From NCBI GenBank assembly GCA_030666865.1, contig DAOUWZ010000001.1, positions 1 to 44,752 of the forward strand: 44,752 bases of DNA. The letters run 5' to 3'. Each line of letters starts with the position of its first letter. Position 1 is the first letter of the stretch. Both the position numbers and the translations under genes were made by a program. The notes under the pieces were generated by a model. It was not told the DNA's origin and did not search any database. It saw nothing but the letters and a program-made list of their open reading frames with translations. Below are positions 18,315 through 26,986 of the stretch, one piece after another. This stretch comes from a bacterium (GTDB lineage Bacteria; Patescibacteriota; Patescibacteriia; S139-126).

Positions 18315-19637
18315 CTAATTATTTGACCTTATACTTTTCATCATCTCCACCCTCTTTTCAATCAATTCTCTCGTACCAATATCTTCCCGATGAAATATCG
18401 GTCCTTTTATTTTCTGAATTTCTTGCTCTACTATTTTCTCAGCTTCATACAAATCTTGATGCCTGCCTACCAAAGCTATAGCCCTCGAACCAGTCAAATA
18501 CAAACCATTCTTTTGCTCATCAACTGCCGCATAAAAAATATCAACTTTATTGGTATCAACTAGGCTAATATCTATTTTGACATCTTTAACTGGATTATTT
18601 GGATAACCGTCAGGCACTACATATTTACAAACCGTTGCCACTGGTTCAAATTCAGGAATTATTTTATCTAAGGTGCCACTAATTACTGCCTCACAAATAT
18701 CAACAAAATCATTTTTTAAAATAACCAGCAAGTTCATTGCTTCGGGATCACCAAAACGAGCATTATATTCAATTAATTTTACTCCGGTCTTAAGAGCAAT
18801 AAACCCGCCATAAAGCACCCCTTTATAACCACAACCAAATTTATTTTTTAAAGCCTTAGTAGTTGCCTCATTAATTTTCTGGGCTTCGACAATATCGTTA
18901 TTATGTAAAAACGGCAAACTAAAATCCTGATCTGAATAAGTTCCCATCCCTCCAGTATTGGGACCCTGGTCACCTACAAAAGCTCGCTTATGATCTTGTA
19001 CAGCGGGAAAATGAAATAAATTATCACCATCACAAATGCTAATCAAGCTAAACTCTTGGCCAATTAATTTTTCTTCAATAACAAGCTTACCACCAGCTGA
19101 AATAATTTCTTCAGCCAGTTTTATTCCTTGTTCTTTAGTGTTAAAATGATCTCCTTGCACCATAACGCCTTTACCGCCAGTTAAACCATCTGGCTTTATC
19201 ACAAAATCAGTTTCCATTGCCATAATAAAATCCGCCAAGCCTTCCTTAGTAGCAAAAACTTGATAAAGCGGGCAAGCGGGAATCTGATACTCAGTCAATA
19301 AATCACGAGTAAATGCTTTACTAACTTCTAAATCAGCTTGTTTTTTAGTAGGACCAAAACTAGCAATACCAGCTACTTCTAAATCATCAACTATTCCTTG
19401 AGCAAGCGGCGCTTCTGGTCCAATCACCGCCAAGGTAATTTTATTATCAAGAGCATAATCAACTATTTCACTATTATTACTAATATCACCAACCTGATAA
19501 TCAGTAGCTAACGCTTTGATACCTGGATTTTGACTCGCGGCAAAAATAAACAATCCATTCGCCTGCCTGCTAGCTTTGATTTGTTTAGCAATAGCATGCT
19601 CTCTAGCACCATTACCAATAAGTAATATTTTTTTCAT
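18315..19637 (-). CDS. purD: Phosphoribosylamine-glycine ligase
   Basis: ATP-grasp enzyme of the second step (PRA + glycine to GAR), 440 residues. The N-terminal fold starts KKILLIGNGAREHAIA. The ATP-grasp signature FVIKPDGLTGGKGVMVQGD is at about 144-162. The metal-binding end of the grasp domain reads GVLYGGFIALKTGVKLIEYNARFGDPEAMN. After AREHAIAKQIK the protein has ASRQANGLFIF, a few residues longer than usual. The DNA there (19555-19567) is identical over 13 bases to the 3' end of the nucleotidyltransferase gene at 10066, suggesting a repeat-derived insertion. Only 10 nt separate it from purF, so the two are cotranscribed. Confidence 0.97.
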   Translation of the reverse strand: MKKILLIGNGAREHAIAKQIKASRQANGLFIFAASQNPGIKALATDYQVGDISNNSEIVDYALDNKITLAVIGPEAPLAQGIVDDLEVAGIASFGPTKKQADLEVSKAFTRDLLTEYQIPACPLYQVFATKEGLADFIMAMETDFVIKPDGLTGGKGVMVQGDHFNTKEQGIKLAEEIISAGGKLVIEEKLIGQEFSLISICDGDNLFHFPAVQDHKRAFVGDQGPNTGGMGTYSDQDFSLPFLHNNDIVEAQKINEATTKALKNKFGCGYKGVLYGGFIALKTGVKLIEYNARFGDPEAMNLLVILKNDFVDICEAVISGTLDKIIPEFEPVATVCKYVVPDGYPNNPVKDVKIDISLVDTNKVDIFYAAVDEQKNGLYLTGSRAIALVGRHQDLYEAEKIVEQEIQKIKGPIFHREDIGTRELIEKRVEMMKSIRSNN

Positions 19638-19647
19638 AAATCACCAT

Positions 19648-21117
19648 TTAAACTTTAGCTTGCTTTCTTTGTTGCCGACGATACTCTTCTACTTTTTCTA
19701 TCACTTTTTCATCAACATCACTGGTGGGATAATCACCATCAAAATAAGCAGTATGAGGCCTAGTAAATTTAATCTTATCTTTTTTCCTAACGACTGCTTC
19801 TATTACATCTTCTAAATCCTGATATATTAATTCATCGACTCCAATATATTTTTTAATTTCTTCTGTAGTTCTGTCATGCGCTACATATTCATCACGAATT
19901 GGCATATCAATACCATAAAGATCAGGCCATTTTAAAGGTGGGGCGGTTGAGGCAAAATAAACCTGTCTAGCGCCATGCCGACGAATTATATTCACTATAT
20001 GTTTAGAAACATTGCCACGAACAATACTGTCATCAATCACTAAAATATTTTTATCTCTAATTTCTAAATCAATGGGTGACAATTTGTATTTATTAGCTTT
20101 TCGCCTTAACTCTTGCTCCGGCATAATAAACGTCCGTCCGACAAAAGAATTCTTAACCAATCCTTCAGTATAACGAACCCCCAGCTCATGCGCGCAAGCG
20201 AGTGCCGCGGTATTGGCTGTTGATGGCGCGGGAATAACTCGATCTATTTTTAAATTTGGATAATCTCGTTTTATCTTAAAAGCCAAATTTTGCCCCATAC
20301 GAAGTCTAGCCCGTTGTACGCTAACACCATTTAAAAATGCATCTGGCCGGGCGAAATAAATATATTCAAAAATACAAGGACGAAATTCTTTTTGTTCAAC
20401 TATTTTAGTATGAACTACACCTTCCATATCTATAAAAACTACTTCTCCTGGTTCTACATCACGATAAAAATCATATCCTAAAAATTCAAACATAGTATTT
20501 TCTGAAGCAAAAATATGTTCTTCACCTTTGGCATTTTTCCGTTTACCCCAAACTAAAGGACGAATGCCGTGCGGATCACGAAATGCAAATAAACCTTTGT
20601 CAGCAATAGTGCCGACTACTGAATAACCGCCCTTGCATCTATTATAAACACTTTTTATAGCCATACTGATAGAATCAAAAAATTCCTTATGACAAAAGCG
20701 TGATAATTCATAAGCAAAAATACTTAAAATAACCTCAACATCATTATTTGAATTTATATAGCGATATTCATTATCAATAAGCTCCTTTTTCAATTCAGGA
20801 AAATTGTAAATATTGCCATTATGAGCCATAGCGATTCCATAAGGCGAACCAGTAATAAAAGGCTGAGCATCTTCCAATCCATAACCGCCGACTGTTGGAT
20901 AACGCACCTGACCAATGCCAATATTACCTTCCAAAAAATTCATATGCTCTTGTCTAAATATATCTCGAACTAAGCCCATGCCTTTATGCAAATGAAAACG
21001 CTTATTATAAGTAGCTATACCAGCGCTATCTTGACCGCGATGCTGCAGAGATATTAAGCCATCATAAATTTCTGTAGCAATAGAATGATTTCCAAAAATA
21101 CCAACTATTCCGCACAT
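19648..21117 (-). CDS. purF: Amidophosphoribosyltransferase
   Basis: First committed step of purine synthesis: glutamine + PRPP to phosphoribosylamine. 489 residues. Cys2 follows Met1, so it becomes the N-terminal nucleophile after Met removal, with no propeptide; the E. coli type is processed the same way. The glutaminase domain shows SLQHRGQDSAGI and AHNGNI. The PRPP loop is ILVIDDSIVRGNVSKHI at 358-374. The EFRPCIFEYIYFARPDA segment, conserved in the family, is intact. No four-cysteine iron-sulfur site typical of the Bacillus type is evident at the C-terminus, which is lysine-rich. Spaced 10 nt from purD. Confidence 0.97.
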   Translation of the reverse strand: MCGIVGIFGNHSIATEIYDGLISLQHRGQDSAGIATYNKRFHLHKGMGLVRDIFRQEHMNFLEGNIGIGQVRYPTVGGYGLEDAQPFITGSPYGIAMAHNGNIYNFPELKKELIDNEYRYINSNNDVEVILSIFAYELSRFCHKEFFDSISMAIKSVYNRCKGGYSVVGTIADKGLFAFRDPHGIRPLVWGKRKNAKGEEHIFASENTMFEFLGYDFYRDVEPGEVVFIDMEGVVHTKIVEQKEFRPCIFEYIYFARPDAFLNGVSVQRARLRMGQNLAFKIKRDYPNLKIDRVIPAPSTANTAALACAHELGVRYTEGLVKNSFVGRTFIMPEQELRRKANKYKLSPIDLEIRDKNILVIDDSIVRGNVSKHIVNIIRRHGARQVYFASTAPPLKWPDLYGIDMPIRDEYVAHDRTTEEIKKYIGVDELIYQDLEDVIEAVVRKKDKIKFTRPHTAYFDGDYPTSDVDEKVIEKVEEYRRQQRKQAKV

Positions 21118-21275
21118 TATTTTAGTATTAAGAATAAATTAAATTTCTAATCACTAATTGCACTAATTTCTAAAAAATATCCAATGACTGAATCCAAATG
21201 CTCAAACTTTTATTCTTCAATTAATTTAATATTTGGGATTTGATTAGGTCAATTAAAAATTAGAGTAATTAAACA

Positions 21276-22634
21276 TTATTTTATATATTTATCAACCAAC
21301 TTACTTGCTAACCCGATATATTTTTCTGGGGTTAGTTTAAGCAACCTATCCTTTTCACTTTTAGAAATATCAAGACCGCGAATAAATTTATGTAAATCTG
21401 CTTTACTAATATTTTCACCTCTAGTTAACTCTTTTAATTTTTCATAAGGCTTCTCGTACCCGACTTTCCGCAAAATAATTTGCACTGGTTCAGCTAAAAT
21501 TTCCCAATGACCATCCAATTCTTCACTACAATATTTTTTATTTATTTCCAATTTTGCCAGTCCTTTTAGAGTAGATTTAACAGCTAACAAAGCATAGCCA
21601 ATTGCCACACCTTGATTGCGTAAAACTGTACTATCAGATAAATCACGTTGCAATCTTGAAATTGGTAATTTTTTGGCTAAAAATTCTAAAATACTATTAG
21701 CGAGTCCTAAATTCCCTTCACTATTTTCAAAATCAATTGGATTGACTTTATGAGGCATAGTACTTGAGCCAATTTCACCTTTTATCTGTTTTTGTTTAAA
21801 CACCCCCCGACTAATATAAAGCCAGATATCTTGATCTAAATCTTTGATAATAGAATTAATCCTGATTAAACTATGATAAATATTTGCTGCTGAATCATGC
21901 GGTTCAATTTGAGTAGTTAAAGAATTAAATTCCAAACCAAGAGCTTTTAAATAATTTTTACTAAACTCTAACCAATCAATATTAGGGTAAGCTATCCTTT
22001 GAGCATTCCAATTACCAGAAGCTCCGGAAAATTTACCTTTTAATTCAATGCTATCCAAATTTATTAACTCGCTATGTAAACGTAAATAAAAAACAGCCAG
22101 TTCTTTACCGATAGTAGTAGGAGAAGCTGGTTGTCCATGAGTTAAAGCTAATAAAGGAATATTTTTATTTTTCAAAGAAAACAACTTCAATTCACTAAGT
22201 AACTTTTTTAAATTTCTTTTATATACCCAGAGCCCGTCAATAAGCATCAAACTATAGGCAATATTATTTACATCTTCACTAGTCAAGGCAAAATGAATAA
22301 ATTCTGTTAAGTCTGCTAGAGAGGTGCCTTTAAATTTATCTTTAATATAATATTCCACCGCTTTAACATCATGATTGGTAATTTTCTCGATTTTTTTTAT
22401 CTTGGCAGCATCTGCTTCAGAAAAACTTTCATACAATAATCTTAGTTTCTTAATTTCTTTATCTTCTAATATTCTAATTTCTTTAATTTTCTTTTCCTGG
22501 GTAAGAGCTATTAAATATTCTATTTCTACTTGCAAACGATATTGGAAAAGTGCTTTCTCACTAAAAATAGGTAAAAGCTCTTTTACTTTTCCCAAATATC
22601 TTCCATCTAATGGAGAAATTGCTGTTAGTGACAT
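21276..22634 (-). CDS. purB: Adenylosuccinate lyase
   Basis: Fumarase-superfamily lyase acting twice in the pathway: SAICAR to AICAR and adenylosuccinate to AMP. 452 residues, and the start SLTAISPLDGRYLGKVKELLPIFSE matches the E. coli-type PurB subgroup. The signature loop GSSTMPHKVNPIDFENSEGN contains the catalytic serine. THGQPASPTTIGKE carries the conserved His, and HFALTSEDVNNIAYSL is the TSED motif. A GACAGAGC palindrome lies directly upstream of its ATG, where the ribosome binding site would be. The 158 nt downstream, before purF, are AT-rich with no supported feature. Confidence 0.97.
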   Translation of the reverse strand: MSLTAISPLDGRYLGKVKELLPIFSEKALFQYRLQVEIEYLIALTQEKKIKEIRILEDKEIKKLRLLYESFSEADAAKIKKIEKITNHDVKAVEYYIKDKFKGTSLADLTEFIHFALTSEDVNNIAYSLMLIDGLWVYKRNLKKLLSELKLFSLKNKNIPLLALTHGQPASPTTIGKELAVFYLRLHSELINLDSIELKGKFSGASGNWNAQRIAYPNIDWLEFSKNYLKALGLEFNSLTTQIEPHDSAANIYHSLIRINSIIKDLDQDIWLYISRGVFKQKQIKGEIGSSTMPHKVNPIDFENSEGNLGLANSILEFLAKKLPISRLQRDLSDSTVLRNQGVAIGYALLAVKSTLKGLAKLEINKKYCSEELDGHWEILAEPVQIILRKVGYEKPYEKLKELTRGENISKADLHKFIRGLDISKSEKDRLLKLTPEKYIGLASKLVDKYIK

Positions 22635-22642
22635 AATCTAAT

Positions 22643-22671
22643 GTACGGACAGAGCAATGCTCTGTCCCTAC
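22643..22671. repeat. GACAGAGC palindrome, copy 2, in the purB leader
   Basis: GTACGGACAGAGC, AAT, GCTCTGTCCCTAC. In the mRNA (minus strand) it would fold 9 nt upstream of the purB start codon. Confidence 0.85.
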
Positions 22672-22688
22672 GCATTAATGATTAACAA

Positions 22689-23138
22689 TTAATTAAAGCT
22701 TTCTTTAATCTCTTTTATATTATTTTTAACCTTTTGTTGTAATTCATTATTTACTAAACCAAAAATTCTCGCGCAAGCTGCTGCTGTATTTTTAGGATTA
22801 AGCACTGTCAATGCTGGAGTGTCAGACGGCATTTGCAGGGTAGAATGAATATTCACTAAATAGTCTGATTTATCTTTGAAAGGCGGACAAGCAATTACTG
22901 GATGAATAGAATTAGCTGAAATCACTCCTGATAAGGCATTGCTACGTCCAGCAACAGCAATATAAATAATCTGCCGTTCATGGTTGTATTCTTGAATTAT
23001 GGCAAAAGTTTTTTCTGGCACTTTATGAGCTGATGACACGTGTTCAACCACCTCCAAATCCCACTCCGCTAGACCAGCTTTTATCTTATCAACCCATTCC
23101 TGATCAGATTTTGAACCCATTATTATTACTATTTTCAT
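22689..23138 (-). CDS. purE: AIR carboxylase, class II PurE type
   Basis: 149-residue PurE-fold protein that begins KIVIIMGSKSDQEWVDKI with the substrate loop SSAHKVPEKTF. The second conserved loop reads AVAGRSNALSGVISANSIHPVIACPPF. This matches class II PurE (animal PAICS has AVAGRSNGLGPVMSGN...ISCPP) rather than the class I AGGAAHLPGM. Class II enzymes carboxylate AIR directly with CO2, whereas class I mutases need N5-CAIR from PurK. No purK is present among the purine genes, which agrees. The class assignment is from motif comparison by eye. The 55-nt gap to purB carries the palindrome. Confidence 0.92.
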   Translation of the reverse strand: MKIVIIMGSKSDQEWVDKIKAGLAEWDLEVVEHVSSAHKVPEKTFAIIQEYNHERQIIYIAVAGRSNALSGVISANSIHPVIACPPFKDKSDYLVNIHSTLQMPSDTPALTVLNPKNTAAACARIFGLVNNELQQKVKNNIKEIKESFN

Positions 23139-23484
23139 TTTATTTTATATTAATTAATAGTTGTTATATCCAAAATATTTATATATTATCTACATTATAA
23201 ATTCCTAGATACAATAACCAAATTACAAATTCAAAAAATTATTATTTATAGAAAATTTTACATTCATATATTACTTAAATATTTGAATTTTCAATTTGTT
23301 TGTAACTTGTTTCTTGAAAATTATAATTTCTCTTTAGGAGCTTTTATACCCCTTCGCTTCTATAATTCCAATTTTATTAGCTTAAATAAGTATTCAACTT
23401 TATTTATAGTTAGTACAATTTTAATGCATAGCTTCGGGGTATTATACAAATTTATTTAAGCGGTTGAGTATATTTTACCAAAAA
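23139..23484. other. 346-nt intergenic region between purC and purE
   Basis: Very AT-rich with no credible ORF. Two inverted-repeat sets are visible. TTACAAATTC (near 23223) faces a diverged counterpart ending GTTTGTAAC (near 23305). GCTTAAATAA (near 23379) faces TTATTTAAGC (near 23453), with ATACCCC / GGGGTAT inside. These look like degraded palindromic elements. No riboswitch was recognised. A promoter for purE could lie here. Confidence 0.5.
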
Positions 23485-24441
23485 TCATACTGTCCGTAAA
23501 TTTTTTTCCAGCCGTTCTAAAATTGGCTGACTACTAAATTTGAACACTTCTCCAGTAATCATTTCGTAAAGCTGAATATATCTACTAGAAAGTTCTATAA
23601 CTAAGTCATCGGGAGCCTCTGGCAACTCTTTATCGTTGTAAGGATCACAATTCTCTTTAAACCACAGACGCAAAAATTCTTTATCAATATTGTCAGGTTC
23701 CCTGCCCTCGGAAATATTTTTTTCATAAGTATCTGCTAGCCAATAGCGGGAAGAATCCGGCGTGTGAATCTCGTCTATTAAAATAATATTACCATCTTTA
23801 TCTTTGCCAAACTCATACTTAGTATCAACCAATATTAAACCATGCTCACTAGCAATTTCTTGCCCAAAAGAAAATAACTCTAAAGCTTTACTACCTATAT
23901 ATTCCCAATCCTTCTTATTCATCATATCTTCATTAAAAATATCATCTGCTGTTATATTTCTATCATGTTCTTCAAATTTAGTAGTAGGGGTAATGATATT
24001 TTTTGGCAGTTTGGTATTTTTTGATAAACCATCTTCTAAAGTAATTCCACCAAATTTTCGTTCGCCTTTTTTATAGTTAACCCAAATAGAAGTTGAAGTA
24101 GAGCCAGTCAAATATCCTCTAACCACTACTTCAATTGGCAAAACTTCGCAGCGCTTGCCAATAGTTACATTAGAATCAGGTGTTGCCAATACATAATTAG
24201 GAATAATATCTTTAGTTTGTTCAAACCACCAAATACTAACTTGATTTAAAACTTGCCCTTTAAAAGGAATTGCAGCCAATACTCGATCAAAAGCACTTTG
24301 CCGATCCGTAGTTATTATTACCACTCTATCCTCAGAAAAATATGAATCTCGTACTTTACCAATCTTTCTTTCACCTAATTCCTGAAAATCTGTTTCTGTT
24401 AAAACGTTATTAATATTTTTGGCTATGATTGTTTTGTCCAT
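23485..24441 (-). CDS. purC: SAICAR synthase
   Basis: Ligates CAIR with aspartate to give SAICAR. The ATG at 24441 gives 318 residues. A longer in-frame reading to 24582 would add 47 hydrophobic residues lying over the purQ-S gene and is rejected. The sequence is of the long, yeast-ADE1-like type: RKIGKVRDSYF, TTDRQSAFDRVLAAIPFKGQVLNQVSIWWF, VVVRGYLTGSTSTSIW, and the conserved IDEIHTPDSSRYW motif near the C-terminus. No clear ribosome binding site precedes the ATG. The stop of purQ-S is 16 nt upstream, so coupling is likely. Confidence 0.95.
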   Translation of the reverse strand: MDKTIIAKNINNVLTETDFQELGERKIGKVRDSYFSEDRVVIITTDRQSAFDRVLAAIPFKGQVLNQVSIWWFEQTKDIIPNYVLATPDSNVTIGKRCEVLPIEVVVRGYLTGSTSTSIWVNYKKGERKFGGITLEDGLSKNTKLPKNIITPTTKFEEHDRNITADDIFNEDMMNKKDWEYIGSKALELFSFGQEIASEHGLILVDTKYEFGKDKDGNIILIDEIHTPDSSRYWLADTYEKNISEGREPDNIDKEFLRLWFKENCDPYNDKELPEAPDDLVIELSSRYIQLYEMITGEVFKFSSQPILERLEKNLRTV

Positions 24442-24457
24442 ATATAAATATAAGGTA

Positions 24458-25738
24458 TTAAGTATTATGTATATTAAATACAGTTTGTGAATACGGATTA
24501 AATAAAATATGACTATCAAGTATCTTTTGCCATTTTTCTTCACTACATTCAATCTGCCAAACCACTCCTTTTTTAATTGCATTAATATCTTTAACTCCTA
24601 AACGGTTTTGCAAAGTATGTAATCTGCCCATCCCGTCAAAATCATCCTGATATCTCACCAAAATAGTGTGCCAATCACTATTATTTCCCTCGCCCTCTAA
24701 AGGTGAGGGGTGAGGGGTGAGGGGTGATCTATCGTCAACATAAGGAATTTCTTTATTAGTATTTAATAATTCACCTGACTTAATAAGGTCATCAGCTAAA
24801 ACGGCCCTGTCAACTCCATCAATTAAGCCAATTTCAAAATGAGAAAAACGTCTAACTTTTACTCCCGATAAACCTAATTCTTCTAAAGCTATTTGCAGGG
24901 TTTGCGCTTCATTGTCAGTAATAATTAAATCAACTAATAATTCCATTGTATTTTCTGGCGTATCATATTCTTCTAATTTTAAATTTGGCGTATCATATTC
25001 TAAATCTTGAATAGAGCATGGAGCCTGGAGTCGGGAATCTAGATATTTTTTCATTGATTCAAACAAAGCTATTCCTTCTTCAGTTCGCTCGGGATGAGGC
25101 ATCAAAGCCAAAATATTACCAGCCGGATTGCACACGCCAGCTAAATTGTAAACAGCGCCATTGGGATTTACTGGATATTCATTAACCACCTCGCCTTTAT
25201 CATTACAATAACGAAAAACTGTTTGCCCATTATCAATTAATTGCTGTAATAATTTTTTTGGTATTACATATCTACCCTCACCATGAGCAATAGGCAGACG
25301 AAAATGCCAATCCGTAGCAAAATTATTGAAAACTGATCGTCCCTCTTGGGCATCATTTTTGATATTTACATAAATATTCAAATATCCTTTTTCATTCCAA
25401 GCCAAACTAGCCCCAATATGGTTGGTATTTAACCCGGGAATCATACCGGCTTCAACTAATATCTGAGCGCCATTACAAATGCCAATTACTGGCTTACCTT
25501 TCGCTGCTTCTTCTGCTACCACTTCCATTAAAGGATCATGAGCGGCAATAGCGCCTGAACGCACTCTATCTTCATAAGAAAAACCACCGGGAATAAAATA
25601 TCCATCATAATTTCTTAACTCTTCTCGATTTTTATTCCAACGAAAAAACTCTGGCTCCATGTCTGTTTTTTTTACTATCCGAGCAGATTCATATTCACAA
25701 TTTGTACCAGGAAATTGAATGATTGCTATATTATACAT
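24458..25738 (-). CDS. purQ: FGAM synthase PurQ fused to a duplicated PurS-like region
   Basis: Residues 1-240 are the class I glutamine amidotransferase PurQ, with nucleophile C88 in GICNGAQIL and H215/E217 in MPHPERTEEG. A linker with the short duplication EYDTP (248-252, 257-261) follows. Two PurS-like halves come next: TMELLVDLIITDNEAQTLQIALEELG (264-289) onward, and HTILVRYQDDFDGMGRLHTL (357-376) onward. PurS normally is an 80-residue separate subunit bridging PurQ and small PurL. PurL here is the small type and no free purS exists, so this fusion probably supplies it. Residues 338-351 (SPLTPHPSPLEGEG) are encoded by a repetitive element sitting between the two halves. Confidence 0.88.
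   Translation of the reverse strand: MYNIAIIQFPGTNCEYESARIVKKTDMEPEFFRWNKNREELRNYDGYFIPGGFSYEDRVRSGAIAAHDPLMEVVAEEAAKGKPVIGICNGAQILVEAGMIPGLNTNHIGASLAWNEKGYLNIYVNIKNDAQEGRSVFNNFATDWHFRLPIAHGEGRYVIPKKLLQQLIDNGQTVFRYCNDKGEVVNEYPVNPNGAVYNLAGVCNPAGNILALMPHPERTEEGIALFESMKKYLDSRLQAPCSIQDLEYDTPNLKLEEYDTPENTMELLVDLIITDNEAQTLQIALEELGLSGVKVRRFSHFEIGLIDGVDRAVLADDLIKSGELLNTNKEIPYVDDRSPLTPHPSPLEGEGNNSDWHTILVRYQDDFDGMGRLHTLQNRLGVKDINAIKKGVVWQIECSEEKWQKILDSHILFNPYSQTVFNIHNT
24687..24727. repeat. Repetitive insert in the purQ-S linker
   Basis: Starts CCCTCGCCCTCTAAAGGTGA and continues with GGGGTGA in three tandem copies; CCCTC and GAGGG can pair. Translated on the minus strand it gives SPLTPHPSPLEGEG, in frame. 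Proline-rich peptides like this are familiar as repeat-derived inserts in environmental bacterial genomes; that statement is from memory. Confidence 0.65.
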
Positions 25739-25813
25739 ATATTTCTTTTTTTATTATCTAATTCTTTAAAAAAATATTAAAAACGCACTGTGCACTTTTT
25801 ATATTTAAATTAC

Positions 25814-25884
25814 AAATCCTAAATTCTAATATCCCTGCCTGCCGGCAGGCAGGGATATTAAAATTTGTTTAGAATTTAGGATTT
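25814..25884. repeat. Nested palindromic element with CCTGCC core
   Basis: Perfect outer arms AAATCCTAAATTCTAA (25814-25829) and TTAGAATTTAGGATTT (25869-25884). At the centre is a perfect 34-bp palindrome (25827-25860) with CCTGCCTGCCGGCAGGCAGG at 25834-25853. It lies between purM and purQ-S with no ORF. The AT-rich outer hairpin and GC-rich core look like two elements, one inside the other. Confidence 0.85.
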
Positions 25885-25905
25885 AGTGCTTAGAATTTAC
25901 GTTAC

Positions 25906-26943
25906 TTAAACTAAATTAACCATTCTTTCTCCCTTTATTACTTTCCCGATCTCATACAATTTATAATCTTTAAATTCTTTTATCTTTTTATTCACTTTTA
26001 GGGCTTCTTCTGAAGATACTATTATCACCATCCCGATCCCCATATTAAAAGCGCGGTACATCTCCATTTCTTCTACCTCTCCTAATTTCTGCATAACATC
26101 AAAGACTGGTAAAATTGGCCAAGATCCTTTATTAATTTCCACGCCAGTATTTTCAGGTAAAACCCGCGGTATATTTTCAATAAATCCGCCACCAGTAATA
26201 TGAGCAATGCCTTTGATATTAATACCAGCATCAATTATTGTTAAAATTGGATTGGTATAATTTATATGTGGCGCTAACAGTGTCTCACCCACATTTTTTT
26301 CTAATTCTGGAATTTCTGAATCCACTTTATATCTGCCAACTTCAAAAAATAACTTCCGTGCCAATGAATAACCATTCGTATGCAAACCGCTAGAAGCAAA
26401 TCCTAGCAACACATCATCCTTCTTAATATTATCTCCAGTAATGACTTTATTCTTTTCCACCACTCCAGTAATACAACCAGCAATATCATGTTCGCCTTCC
26501 AAATATACTCCTGGCATTTCAGCTGTTTCACCGCCAATCAAATTTACACCCGCTTCTCGGCAAGCCTCAGCCATGCCTGATACGATTTCATCAATTATAG
26601 CTGGTTTTAAATTGCTAGCTGCCACATAATCCAAAAAAGAAATTGGCTTGGCGCCTTGGCAAACAATATCATCCGAGCAATGATTTACTATGTCATGACC
26701 AACAGTGGTAAATTTATTCATCATCGTGGCAATTTTCAACTTAGTACCTACACCATCAATACTTTGAACTAAAATTGGCTGCTGCATATCTTTGATACTG
26801 GATAAATCATACATAGCGCCAAAAGTGCCAAGACCAGTAATAACATTCTGATCAAAAGTGGCTACAACTTTATCTTTAATAAGACTGACGGCTTTATTAC
26901 CAGCGTCGATATCTACTCCTGATTGTTTGTAATTAATTGACAT
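25906..26943 (-). CDS. purM: Phosphoribosylformylglycinamidine cyclo-ligase
   Basis: AIR synthase, fifth step, ATP-dependent ring closure of FGAM. The ATG at 26943 gives 345 residues; a TTG 15 nt upstream is in frame but would add only MSIYS and is not preferred. Typical segments are YKQSGVDIDAGNKAV, GLGTFGAMYDL, the phosphate/metal region LVQSIDGVGTKLKIA, DIVNHCSDDIVCQGAKPISFLDYVA, LIGGETAEMPGVY and HITGGGFIENIPRVLP. It begins 43 nt after the purL stop, and a nested palindrome lies after its stop. A TGTAGCGGAAAATTTCC hairpin remnant lies just upstream of the start. Confidence 0.97.
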   Translation of the reverse strand: MSINYKQSGVDIDAGNKAVSLIKDKVVATFDQNVITGLGTFGAMYDLSSIKDMQQPILVQSIDGVGTKLKIATMMNKFTTVGHDIVNHCSDDIVCQGAKPISFLDYVAASNLKPAIIDEIVSGMAEACREAGVNLIGGETAEMPGVYLEGEHDIAGCITGVVEKNKVITGDNIKKDDVLLGFASSGLHTNGYSLARKLFFEVGRYKVDSEIPELEKNVGETLLAPHINYTNPILTIIDAGINIKGIAHITGGGFIENIPRVLPENTGVEINKGSWPILPVFDVMQKLGEVEEMEMYRAFNMGIGMVIIVSSEEALKVNKKIKEFKDYKLYEIGKVIKGERMVNLV

Positions 26944-26986
26944 ACTATATATGGACAATGTAGCGGAAAATTTCCCGATACATAAA

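Noticed and set aside
23139-23484. Possible purine riboswitch before purE
   Set aside because: No recognisable aptamer core or expression platform; only degraded AT-rich inverted repeats were seen.
24442-24582. N-terminal extension of PurC
   Set aside because: It overlaps the conserved purQ-S 3' end in another frame, and PurC homology begins at MDKTIIAKN.
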